23,895 bases of DNA, taken from positions 1-23,895 of the forward strand of contig DASZYF010000213.1 in assembly GCA_035545535.1 (NCBI GenBank). Direction: 5' to 3'. Below the pieces are notes generated by a model. It made no database searches. It was not told the origin of the DNA and saw only the letters and a program-made list of their open reading frames with translations. Below are positions 1 to 7,111 of the stretch, piece by piece. Source of the stretch: DASZYF01 sp035545535. GTDB lineage: Bacteria; Actinomycetota; Actinomycetes; Mycobacteriales; CAJCIY01. Every line of letters starts with the position of its first letter. Position 1 is the stretch's first letter. Position numbers and translations under genes: made by a program.

Positions 1-99
1 GAGGACGTCCTCGGCACCTACGTGCAACGACTCGCGACCATCGCCCACGGCGACGGCGTGTGTACCACCCATGTTCCGAACCCGGCCGGGAGGCATTAG
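1..99 (+). CDS. sufR: SufR-type transcriptional regulator, C-terminal end only (5' truncated by window)
   Basis: Frame 1 is open from the first base to a TAG at 97-99 and gives 32 residues, including the stretch RLATIAHGDGVCTTHVP. This resembles the C-terminal end of actinobacterial SufR, a DeoR/ArsR-like winged-helix repressor that binds an Fe-S cluster through cysteines in its C-terminal half and represses the suf operon. One cysteine (GVC) is visible here; the DNA-binding domain lies outside the window. The stop is only 4 bases before the sufB start, matching the usual actinobacterial order in which sufR is the first gene of the operon. The call rests on a short tail plus position, so the family assignment is good but not certain. 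Confidence 0.72.
   Translation, partial: EDVLGTYVQRLATIAHGDGVCTTHVPNPAGRH
88..93 (+). promoter_or_regulatory. Ribosome binding site that sets the sufB start
   Basis: GGGAGG lies 10 bases before the ATG at 104. It supports that ATG over the in-frame ATG at 71, which falls inside the end of sufR and would add 11 residues (MFRTRPGGISS) unlike SufB N-termini. The site lies within the last codons of sufR, so the two genes are probably translationally coupled. Confidence 0.6.
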
Positions 100-103
100 T
101 TCT

Positions 104-1534
104 ATGACCACCACCCCCGAGCGCGTTCTCACTCAGGACGAGCAGATCGACTCCCTGGGCCGGTACGGCTACGGCTGGGCCGACCCGGACGTCGCCGGCG
201 CCTCCGCGCAGCGCGGCCTGTCGGAGGCGGTGGTCCGCGACATCTCGGCCAAGAAGGCCGAACCGGAGTGGATGCTGCAGCGCCGGCTCAAGGCCCTGGA
301 CATCTTCGACAAGAAGCCGATGCCCAACTGGGGCTCGGACCTGTCGGGCATCGACTTCGACAACATCAAGTACTTCGTGCGCTCCACCGAGAAGCAGGCC
401 GCGTCGTGGGAGGACCTGCCCGAGGACATCCGCAACACCTACGACCGGCTCGGCATCCCGGAGGCGGAGAAGCAGCGCCTCGTCGCCGGCGTCGCCGCTC
501 AGTACGAGTCCGAGGTCGTCTATCACAAGATCCGTGAGGACCTCGAGTCCCAGGGCGTGATCTTCCTCGACACCGACACCGGCCTGCGGGAGCACCCGGA
601 GCTGTTCGAGGAGTACTTCGGCTCGGTCATCCCGTCCAGTGACAACAAGTTCGCCGCGCTGAACACCGCGGTGTGGTCCGGCGGCTCGTTCATCTACGTG
701 CCGAAGGGCGTGCACGTCGAGATCCCGCTGCAGGCCTACTTCCGCATCAACACCGAGAACATGGGCCAGTTCGAGCGGACGCTGATCATCGCCGACGAAG
801 GCTCCTACGTGCACTACGTCGAGGGCTGCACCGCCCCCATCTACTCGAGCGACTCGCTGCACTCCGCGGTCGTCGAGATCATCGTGAAGAAGGACGCCCG
901 CGTCCGCTACACGACCATCCAGAACTGGTCGAACAACGTCTACAACCTCGTCACCAAGCGCACGCGCGTCGAGGCCGGCGGCCGCATGGAGTGGATCGAC
1001 GGCAACATCGGCTCGAAGGTCACGATGAAGTACCCCGCGTGCTACCTCATGGGGGAGCACGCGAGCGGCGAGACGCTGTCGGTCGCGTTCGCGGGCGAGG
1101 GCCAGCACCAGGACGCCGGCGCGAAGATGGTGCACGCCGCGCCGCACACCTCGAGCCAGATCATCAGCAAGTCGGTGGCGCGCGGCGGTGGCCGCACCTC
1201 CTACCGCGGCCTGGTGAACGTCGAGGAGGGCGCGCACCACAGCAAGGCGACGGTGAAGTGCGACGCGCTGCTCGTCGACACGATCAGCCGCAGCGACACC
1301 TACCCCTACGTCGACGTCCGCGAGGACGACGCGTCCATCGGTCACGAGGCGACGGTCAGCAAGGTCGGCGAGGACCAGCTCTTCTACCTGATGAGCCGCG
1401 GCGTCCCCGAGGACGAGGCGATGGCGATGGTCGTGCGCGGCTTCGTCGAGCCCATCGCGCGCGAGCTGCCGATGGAGTACGCGCTCGAGCTCAACCGGCT
1501 CATCGAGCTCCAGATGGAAGGGTCCGTCGGCTGA
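104..1534 (+). CDS. sufB: Fe-S cluster assembly scaffold protein SufB
   Basis: This 476-residue protein is the core scaffold of the cytosolic SufBC2D complex, on which Fe-S clusters are built. The sequence matches SufB throughout, with an N-terminal helical part followed by the long right-handed beta-helix. Two residues used in cluster assembly in E. coli SufB (Cys405 and Glu434) correspond to C386 (in KCDALL) and E415 (in GHEATVSKV); the 29-residue spacing is preserved. The EGCTAPIY segment around C242, where M. tuberculosis SufB carries an intein as far as I recall, is uninterrupted, so this is the plain intein-free form. It is the second gene of the operon; sufD starts 2 bases after its stop. 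Confidence in function is very high. Confidence 0.97.
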   Translation: MTTTPERVLTQDEQIDSLGRYGYGWADPDVAGASAQRGLSEAVVRDISAKKAEPEWMLQRRLKALDIFDKKPMPNWGSDLSGIDFDNIKYFVRSTEKQAASWEDLPEDIRNTYDRLGIPEAEKQRLVAGVAAQYESEVVYHKIREDLESQGVIFLDTDTGLREHPELFEEYFGSVIPSSDNKFAALNTAVWSGGSFIYVPKGVHVEIPLQAYFRINTENMGQFERTLIIADEGSYVHYVEGCTAPIYSSDSLHSAVVEIIVKKDARVRYTTIQNWSNNVYNLVTKRTRVEAGGRMEWIDGNIGSKVTMKYPACYLMGEHASGETLSVAFAGEGQHQDAGAKMVHAAPHTSSQIISKSVARGGGRTSYRGLVNVEEGAHHSKATVKCDALLVDTISRSDTYPYVDVREDDASIGHEATVSKVGEDQLFYLMSRGVPEDEAMAMVVRGFVEPIARELPMEYALELNRLIELQMEGSVG

Positions 1535-1536
1535 CG

Positions 1537-2562
1537 ATGAGCACCTCGATCCTTCCCGTCCGTCCGACGGGCCGTGAGGAGGCGTGGCGCTTCACGCCCG
1601 TCGCCGAGCTCACGCGCCTCTACGACGCCGAGCTCTCCGACGCCGCGCACCTCGTCACCGTCGAGGCGCCCGAGGGCGTCACGGCGGCTCCGGACAAGGT
1701 CGTCGTCGCACCGGACACGCACCCGCAGGAGCCCATCGTCGTCACCGTGACCGGCCGCGACCAGGGTGCCGGGGCGCACGCGCTGACCGTCGAGGTGGGC
1801 GTGCACGCCGGCGCCACGCTGCTGCTGCACTTCGGGGGCGACGCGGCGCTCGCGACCGAACTCGACGTCACGATCGGCGACGGCGGCCGTCTCCACCTCG
1901 TCACCGTGCACGACTGGGCACCCAACGGTCTGCACCTCGACGCGCAGCGCATCACCGTCGGCCGCGACGCGCGTCTCACGCAGACCACCGTGACGGTCGG
2001 CGGCGGCCTCGTCCGCCATGACGTCCGCATCGGCTTCTCCGGTCCGGGTGGTGACGTGCAGGTCGGCGGCCTGCTCGCCGCCGGCGCCTCGCAGCACCTC
2101 GAGCACCGCCTGCGCGTCGAGCACACCGCCCCGCACTGCCGCAGCCGCGTGGTCAGCAAGGCCGTGCTCGCCGCCGAGGACGCGCACACCGTGTGGGTCG
2201 GCGACGTGTTCATCGGTGCGCAGGCCGTCGGCACCGACACCTACGAGACCAACCGCAACCTCGTGCTCGTCGACCGCGCGCGGGCCGACAGCGTCCCCAA
2301 CCTCGAGATCGAGACCGGTGAGGTCGCCGGGGCCGGGCACGCGAGCGCCACCGGCCGCTTCGACGACGAGCAGCTGTTCTACCTGCGCAGCCGCGGGATC
2401 GACGAGGCCAGCGCACGTCGGCTGGTCGTGCGTGGGTTCCTCGCCGAGGTGCTCGACCCGCTCGCCGTCGTGCCGGGCCTCGCGCCGCTGCACCACGACC
2501 TCACCGAGCGGCTCGCTGCCCTCACGCTGTCCACGCCCGCGCTCGCGGAGGCCGCGTCGTGA
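1537..2562 (+). CDS. sufD: Fe-S cluster assembly protein SufD
   Basis: This 341-residue SufD is a paralogue of SufB that pairs with it and with SufC in the scaffold complex and is linked to iron entry. The C-terminal beta-helix core is well conserved (ADSVPNLEIETGEVAGAGHA, then FDDEQLFYLRSRGI). H268 in GAGHAS matches the functional His360 of E. coli SufD. The N-terminal part is shorter than usual: relatives run to roughly 390-400 residues, and the stretch between the opening TGREEAWRFTP motif and the beta-helix looks trimmed by about 50 residues. The TGREEAWRFTP motif is intact near the start, so the start codon is right and the shortening is internal. The stop overlaps the next start (GTGA). 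Confidence 0.95.
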   Translation: MSTSILPVRPTGREEAWRFTPVAELTRLYDAELSDAAHLVTVEAPEGVTAAPDKVVVAPDTHPQEPIVVTVTGRDQGAGAHALTVEVGVHAGATLLLHFGGDAALATELDVTIGDGGRLHLVTVHDWAPNGLHLDAQRITVGRDARLTQTTVTVGGGLVRHDVRIGFSGPGGDVQVGGLLAAGASQHLEHRLRVEHTAPHCRSRVVSKAVLAAEDAHTVWVGDVFIGAQAVGTDTYETNRNLVLVDRARADSVPNLEIETGEVAGAGHASATGRFDDEQLFYLRSRGIDEASARRLVVRGFLAEVLDPLAVVPGLAPLHHDLTERLAALTLSTPALAEAAS

Positions 2563-2900
2563 CCACCGCCCACCGCGTCGCGGCGGCCGCCGACATCGCG
2601 GACAACACCGCGATCCGCGTCGAGGTCGACGGCACGGCCGTCTGCCTGGCCCGCTGCGACGGCAAGCTCTACGCGCTGCGCGACGTGTGCTCCCACGCCG
2701 AGGTCGCCCTCTCCGAGGGCGACGTCGACGACGGCACCGTCGAGTGCTGGCTCCACGGCAGCCGGTTCGACCTCGAGACCGGCCAGCCCACGGGGCTGCC
2801 CGCCACCCGTCCCGTCCCCGTCTACACCGTGACCACCGAGGGTGACGACGTCTACGTCGCGCTCACCGCACCTGTCGAGTCCAGCCATGGGAAGGCCTGA
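2559..2900 (+). CDS. Rieske [2Fe-2S] ferredoxin of the suf operon
   Basis: This small soluble protein of 113 residues has a complete Rieske centre. C44-x-H46 and C63-x-x-H66 (in CSHAEV and CWLHGS) are the two Cys and two His ligands of a [2Fe-2S] cluster. It resembles the non-haem-dioxygenase ferredoxin type (NirD/BphA3-like), with no signal peptide or membrane segment. A Rieske ferredoxin between sufD and sufC is a recurrent feature of actinobacterial suf operons, so an electron-transfer role in cluster assembly or repair is likely, though this is inference from position. The GTG start overlaps the sufD stop by 4 bases, indicating coupled translation. Confidence 0.93.
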   Translation: MTTAHRVAAAADIADNTAIRVEVDGTAVCLARCDGKLYALRDVCSHAEVALSEGDVDDGTVECWLHGSRFDLETGQPTGLPATRPVPVYTVTTEGDDVYVALTAPVESSHGKA

Positions 2901-2903
2901 AGC

Positions 2904-3677
2904 ATGAGCACCCTCGAGATCCGCGGCCTGACCGTGGACGTCCGCCCCGACAGCACCACCGAGGGGCGCGAGGTGCTGCGCGGCATCGACCTCACCATCA
3001 AGGCGGGCGAGACGCACGCGGTCATGGGCCCCAACGGGTCGGGCAAGTCGACGCTCGCCTACGCGCTCGCGGGCCACCCGCGCTACGACGTCACCGGCGG
3101 CACCGTCACGCTCGACGGTGAGGACGTGCTCGCGATGACCGTCGACGAGCGGGCGCGTGCGGGGTTGTTCCTCGCCATGCAGTACCCGGTCGAGGTGCCC
3201 GGTGTCTCCGTCGCCAACTTCCTCCGCACCGCCGTCACCGCGGCGCGCGGTGAGGCCCCCGCGCTCCGCCACTGGATCAAGGAGCAGAAGGAGGCGATGG
3301 CGCGCATCGAGATGGACCCCGCGTTCGCCGAGCGCGGCGTCAACGAAGGCTTCTCCGGCGGCGAGAAGAAGCGCCATGAGGTGCTGCAGCTCGAGCTGCT
3401 CAAGCCGAAGATCGCGATCCTCGACGAGACCGACTCCGGCCTCGACGTCGACGCGCTGCGCGTCGTGAGCGAAGGCATCAACCGGGTCCGCGAAGGCGGC
3501 GAGACCGGTGTGCTGCTCATCACGCACTACACGCGCATCCTGCGCTACGTGGAGCCCGAGTTCGTGCACGTGCTCGTCGACGGCCGGCTCGTCGAGGAGG
3601 GCGGCCCGGAGCTCGCGCAGACGCTCGAGGACCAGGGCTACGAGCGCTACAAGGCCGGTGCCGGGAGCGCGGCGTAG
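2904..3677 (+). CDS. sufC: Fe-S assembly ATPase SufC
   Basis: SufC is the cytosolic ABC-type ATPase that drives conformational change in the SufBCD scaffold; it is not a transporter. All nucleotide-binding motifs are visible in the 257 residues: Walker A GPNGSGKST at 42-50, the SufC-type signature FSGGEKKRHE at 150-159, Walker B ending LDETDSGLD at 173-181, and the switch histidine in ITHYTR at 208. The ATG is 3 bases after the Rieske gene stop and is preceded by GGAAGG at 2890-2895. The length is normal for the family. Confidence 0.97.
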   Translation: MSTLEIRGLTVDVRPDSTTEGREVLRGIDLTIKAGETHAVMGPNGSGKSTLAYALAGHPRYDVTGGTVTLDGEDVLAMTVDERARAGLFLAMQYPVEVPGVSVANFLRTAVTAARGEAPALRHWIKEQKEAMARIEMDPAFAERGVNEGFSGGEKKRHEVLQLELLKPKIAILDETDSGLDVDALRVVSEGINRVREGGETGVLLITHYTRILRYVEPEFVHVLVDGRLVEEGGPELAQTLEDQGYERYKAGAGSAA

Positions 3678-3679
3678 CC

Positions 3680-4921
3680 ATGTATGACGTCGAGCTCGTC
3701 CGCAAGGACTTCCCGGTCCTCGACCGCGAGGTCCGCCCCGGCGTGCCGCTCGTCTACCTCGACAACGCCGCGACCTCGCAGAAGCCCGTCGCGGTCCTCG
3801 ACGCGGAGCGGGAGTACTACGAGCGGCACAACGCCAACGTGCACCGCGGCATCCACGTGCTGGCCGAGGAAGCGACCGCGCTGTACGAGGGCGCGCGCGA
3901 CGAGGTGCAGGCGCTCATCAACGCGCCGCAGCGCGAGGAGATCGTCTTCACCCGCAACTCCACCGAGGCGTTCAACCTGGTCGCGCGCTCGCTCGGCGAC
4001 TCCGGGCGCATCGGGCCCGGCGACGAGGTCTGCGTCACCGAGATGGAGCACCACTCCAACCTCATCCCGTGGCAGCAGCTCTGCCAGCGCACCGGCGCCA
4101 CGCTGCGCTGGATCGAGCTCACCGACGACGGCCGGCTCGACCTCGACGACCTCACGACCAAGGTCACCGAGCACACGAAGGTGCTCGCGTTCGTGCACCA
4201 GAGCAACATCCTGGGCACGCTGAACCCGGTCGCGCCGCTGGTCGCCCGCGCCCGTGAGGTCGGCGCGCTGACGGTGCTCGACGCGAGCCAGTCCGTTCCG
4301 CACCGCCCCGTCGATGTGCAGGAGCTCGGCGTCGACCTGCTCGCGTTCACCGGCCACAAGGCGCTCGGGCCCACGGGCATCGGCGTGCTCTGGGGCCGCT
4401 TCGACCTGCTCGAGCAGCTGCCCCCGTACGAGGGTGGCGGCGAGATGGTCGACGTCGTCGAGATGGCCGCGTCGACCTACGCAGCGCCACCGCACCGCTT
4501 CGAGGCGGGCACCCCGATGATCGCGCAGGCCGTCGGCCTCGCCGCCGCGGTGCGCTACCTGCGCGGCCTCGGCCTGGACGCGATCGCGCAGCACGAGACC
4601 GAGCTCACCGCGTACGCGCTCGAGCAGCTGCACACGGTCGAGGGCATCACGATCATCGGTCCCGACACCACCGAGATGCGCGGGGGAGCGGTCAGCTTCC
4701 GGCTCGCCGTCGACGGCCGCGACGTGCACCCGCACGACGTCGGTCAGCTCCTCGACGAGCGGGGCGTCGCCGTGCGCGTCGGCCAGCACTGCGCCCGCCC
4801 GGTGTGCCTGCGCTACCGGGTCCCGGCGACCACGCGCGCCAGCTTCGCGCCCTACACGACGACGACGGAGATCGACGCGCTGGTGGAAGGCTTGCGGGCC
4901 GTGAGGACGTTCTTCGCCTGA
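3680..4921 (+). CDS. sufS: Cysteine desulfurase SufS
   Basis: This 413-residue PLP enzyme of aminotransferase class V (group II desulfurase) removes sulfur from L-cysteine as an enzyme-bound persulfide for cluster assembly. K227 in TGHKALGPTG is the PLP Schiff-base lysine. C371 in GQHCARPVC is the persulfide-forming cysteine, set in the short loop typical of SufS. The cofactor-region motifs EMEHHSNLIPW and DASQSVPH are present. The start lies 2 bases after the sufC stop and no Shine-Dalgarno is obvious, so translation probably depends on coupling. The next gene is sufU, the usual partner of this SufS type in Gram-positive bacteria. Confidence 0.97.
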   Translation: MYDVELVRKDFPVLDREVRPGVPLVYLDNAATSQKPVAVLDAEREYYERHNANVHRGIHVLAEEATALYEGARDEVQALINAPQREEIVFTRNSTEAFNLVARSLGDSGRIGPGDEVCVTEMEHHSNLIPWQQLCQRTGATLRWIELTDDGRLDLDDLTTKVTEHTKVLAFVHQSNILGTLNPVAPLVARAREVGALTVLDASQSVPHRPVDVQELGVDLLAFTGHKALGPTGIGVLWGRFDLLEQLPPYEGGGEMVDVVEMAASTYAAPPHRFEAGTPMIAQAVGLAAAVRYLRGLGLDAIAQHETELTAYALEQLHTVEGITIIGPDTTEMRGGAVSFRLAVDGRDVHPHDVGQLLDERGVAVRVGQHCARPVCLRYRVPATTRASFAPYTTTTEIDALVEGLRAVRTFFA

Positions 4922-5457
4922 TGAGCATGCCCACGCCCCAGCTCGAGTCGCTCTACCAGGAGCTGATCCTCGACCACTACAAGCGCCCCCACCACGCCGG
5001 GTTGCGCGACCCGTTCGACGCCGAGGTGCACCACGTGAACCCGACGTGCGGCGACGAAGTCACCCTGCGCGTCGTCGTCGAGGACGGGGTGGTGAAGGAC
5101 GTGTCCTACGACGCCGCGGGCTGCTCGATCAGCCAGGCCTCGACGTCGGTCATGACCGACCTCGTCATCGGGCGCACGATCGACGAGGCGATGAGCACCC
5201 AGGAGACGTTCCTCGCGCTCATGCAGGGGAAGGGCCAGGTGGAGCCCGACGAGGACGTGCTCGAGGACGCGGTCGCGTTCGCGGGCGTGGCGCGCTACCC
5301 GGCGCGGGTGAAGTGCGCGCTGCTGGGTTGGATGGCCTGGAAGGACGCGACGGCGCGAGCCGTCGCAGGTGGGCGCCGGGAGCTTGCGAGCGGGCCCGAT
5401 GATGAAGGGCGCCGGGAGCTTGCGAGCGGGCCCGATGAACGAGGAGAGTCGAAGTGA
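4921..5457 (+). CDS. sufU: SufU zinc-dependent sulfurtransferase with duplicated C-terminal tail
   Basis: SufU accepts the persulfide from SufS by ligand exchange at a zinc site. The zinc ligands are visible: C43 and D45 (PTCGDE), C68 (AAGCSISQAS) and C132 (VKCALLGW), matching C41/D43/C66/C128 of B. subtilis SufU. The SufU-specific insertion between the second and third cysteines is present, which separates it from IscU scaffolds. The ATG shares one base with the sufS stop (TGATG). The protein is 178 residues, longer than the usual ~150, because after about residue 150 the tail repeats a 12-residue unit twice (GRRELASGPDDE then GRRELASGPDER). The tail has no known function and lies beyond the catalytic domain. 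Confidence 0.95.
   Translation: MSMPTPQLESLYQELILDHYKRPHHAGLRDPFDAEVHHVNPTCGDEVTLRVVVEDGVVKDVSYDAAGCSISQASTSVMTDLVIGRTIDEAMSTQETFLALMQGKGQVEPDEDVLEDAVAFAGVARYPARVKCALLGWMAWKDATARAVAGGRRELASGPDDEGRRELASGPDERGESK
5371..5438 (+). repeat. In-frame tandem duplication in the sufU tail (period 36 bp)
   Basis: Two copies of a 32-base sequence, at 5371-5402 and 5407-5438, are identical base for base and have a 36-base period. Each begins GGGCGCCGGGAGC and ends GGGCCCGATGA. The unit contains the near-palindromic GCTTGCGAGC. Perfect identity, including third codon positions, points to a recent duplication or insertion of a mobile palindromic element rather than protein-level conservation. No other copy was noticed in the window. 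Confidence 0.85.
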
Positions 5458-5780
5458 GCAGCACTGTCGTGGACGTCGCGGACGTCGAGGAAGCCATGCG
5501 GGACGTCGTCGACCCCGAGCTGGGGATCAACGTCGTCGACCTCGGCCTGCTCTACGGGGTCACGCTCGACCCGGACGGCAGTGCCGCGCTGGACATGACG
5601 CTGACCAGTGCGGCCTGCCCGCTGACCGACGTCATCGAGGACCAGACGCGGCAGGCACTCGTCGAGAGCGGCCTCTGCCCGGACGTCCGCATCACGTGGG
5701 TGTGGATGCCGCCGTGGGGCCCGGACAAGATCACCGACGACGGCCGCGAGCAGCTGCGGGCCCTCGGCTTCACCGTCTGA
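5454..5780 (+). CDS. sufT: SufT, MIP18/DUF59-family Fe-S assembly factor
   Basis: This 108-residue protein covers a single MIP18-family (formerly DUF59) domain, seen in SufT and PaaD. Family marks are DPELGINVVDLGL at about 20-32 and C55 in TSAACPLTD, the cysteine conserved in the family. SufT proteins help maturation of Fe-S proteins, and the gene sits last in actinobacterial suf operons, as here. The GTG start overlaps the sufU stop (GTGA) and has a clear GAGGAG ribosome binding site at 5441-5446. That site lies just behind the duplicated sufU tail. Confidence 0.92.
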   Translation: MSSTVVDVADVEEAMRDVVDPELGINVVDLGLLYGVTLDPDGSAALDMTLTSAACPLTDVIEDQTRQALVESGLCPDVRITWVWMPPWGPDKITDDGREQLRALGFTV

Positions 5781-5798
5781 CACCGGCTCTCCAGCACC

Positions 5799-7100
5799 GT
5801 GCGACGGGGGACCGCGGTACGCCGCGCGACGGTCGCGGCCGCGGTGGTGGTCCTCGCCCCCGGTGTCGGGAGCGCCTCCGCCGCACCGCACCGCGCGGCG
5901 GGCGTCGACCCGGAGCTGCTCGGGACGCAGGTGACACCGGTCGGCGCGCCGGTCGTCCGGCGGCTCTCCGACGGCACCGTCACCGCGTACGGCGTCATCG
6001 CGAACCGCACGGCGGTCCCGACCCGCATCACCCGCGACTTCGCGGTCGCGTTCGTCGATGCGCACGGTGAAGACCTCGCCGGGGTGACGAACGGCGGGGG
6101 CCGCGCCTTCGCCGAGCAGACGGTCCTCGCGCCCGGGCAGACCGCGGTGTGGCACGCGTCGAGCGCCGGCCCGCTGCCGGATGCCGTGTCCGCCCGCGTC
6201 GTCGTGCCGGCGGCGATCGCGAGCGACACGCTGCCCGACGAAGCGTTCGTCACGAGCGAGGTCACGGTCACGCCGACGGACAACGGTTCCGAGCAGATCC
6301 ACGCGCGGATCACGTCGCACGATCCCCGTCCGCAGCAGCTGGTCACCGCGCACTTCGAGCTCGAGGACGCTGCGGGCGCGCTGGTCGGGTACGACCAGGC
6401 GGTCGTCGGCAACGGAGAGCTCGCGCCGGGTGCGACGACCGAGCTGCTCGTGGCGCACCCCCTGCTGCCGGGTGAGCCGGTGGCCGACCACGTCGGCATC
6501 ACGGTCGACGCCGAGCCCGCGCCGTCGGTCGCGACCGCGCTCGACCCGGTCGTGCCCGTGCAGGGCCGCCTCGTGGCCGGGACCGTGGTGACGGTGTCCC
6601 CGAAGCTGGTGCGCGCGGACGGCTCGCCGGTCGCGGGCGAGCGCCTGTCGTGGCAGGAGAGGCGGCCCGGCGGCGCGGTCAGCGAGATCGCCCACGGCGT
6701 CACCGATGCCGGCGGCGTCGCGCGCATGAAGGTGCGCCTGCGCACCGGGACGGTCGTGCAGGTCGTCTACCCCGGTGACGACACGACGTTCGGCAGCTCC
6801 ACCGGAGACCTCGTGCTCGGCGTGCGGCCGGCTCTCGTCGCCCAGGTGCCCGACGCGGTCACGCACACCATCGTGGTGCGCGGAACGTTGCTGCCCGCCC
6901 GGCCAGGAGCGCGGCTGCAGCTGCAACGGCTCGTCGGCGCCCGATGGGTGCGGGTGGGTGGAGCACCGCTCGCGCGCACCGGGCGGTACCGCATCGCCGC
7001 GGCGCTGCCGGCCGGCCGGCAGCGCCTGCGCGTGTGGGCGCCCGGCGCGGGGCTCGTCCCGGCCACCGCGACCGGCGCCGTGACCGTTCTCGTCAGCTGA
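5799..7100 (+). CDS. Secreted multi-domain beta-sandwich protein, function unknown
   Basis: This 433-residue protein starts with a signal peptide: basic RRGTAVRR, a hydrophobic stretch to about residue 24, and a probable cleavage after A28 (ASA-AP). No lipobox cysteine or later membrane segment is visible, so it is probably released or cell-wall associated. The mature part reads as four consecutive beta-rich modules. Two FxLYD-like domains occupy about 40-255, with the pattern of strand, GVIANRT, then LAPGQTAVWHA, repeated as LAPGATTELLVAH. Two Ig-like or macroglobulin-like domains follow, at about 258-345 and 350-433. The GTG start lies 18 bases after sufT and has no evident Shine-Dalgarno, so it may be read from the suf transcript. 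No enzymatic motif was found; the domain names are my reading of fold-like patterns. Confidence 0.72.
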   Translation: MRRGTAVRRATVAAAVVVLAPGVGSASAAPHRAAGVDPELLGTQVTPVGAPVVRRLSDGTVTAYGVIANRTAVPTRITRDFAVAFVDAHGEDLAGVTNGGGRAFAEQTVLAPGQTAVWHASSAGPLPDAVSARVVVPAAIASDTLPDEAFVTSEVTVTPTDNGSEQIHARITSHDPRPQQLVTAHFELEDAAGALVGYDQAVVGNGELAPGATTELLVAHPLLPGEPVADHVGITVDAEPAPSVATALDPVVPVQGRLVAGTVVTVSPKLVRADGSPVAGERLSWQERRPGGAVSEIAHGVTDAGGVARMKVRLRTGTVVQVVYPGDDTTFGSSTGDLVLGVRPALVAQVPDAVTHTIVVRGTLLPARPGARLQLQRLVGARWVRVGGAPLARTGRYRIAAALPAGRQRLRVWAPGAGLVPATATGAVTVLVS

Positions 7101-7111
7101 ACCGGCCCGGA

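Noticed and set aside
71..103. ATG at 71 as the sufB start
   Set aside because: It overlaps the end of sufR and lacks a ribosome binding site, whereas the ATG at 104 has GGGAGG 10 bases upstream and gives the normal SufB N-terminus.
673..1536. Upstream extension of the sufD frame through sufB
   Set aside because: The residues before the ATG at 1537 are Arg/His-rich shadow sequence; TGREEAWRFTP, the normal SufD opening, follows that ATG directly.
5371..5438. Tandem repeat read as the start of a CRISPR array
   Set aside because: Only two units with 4 bases between them, in frame inside sufU, and no spacers or cas genes.
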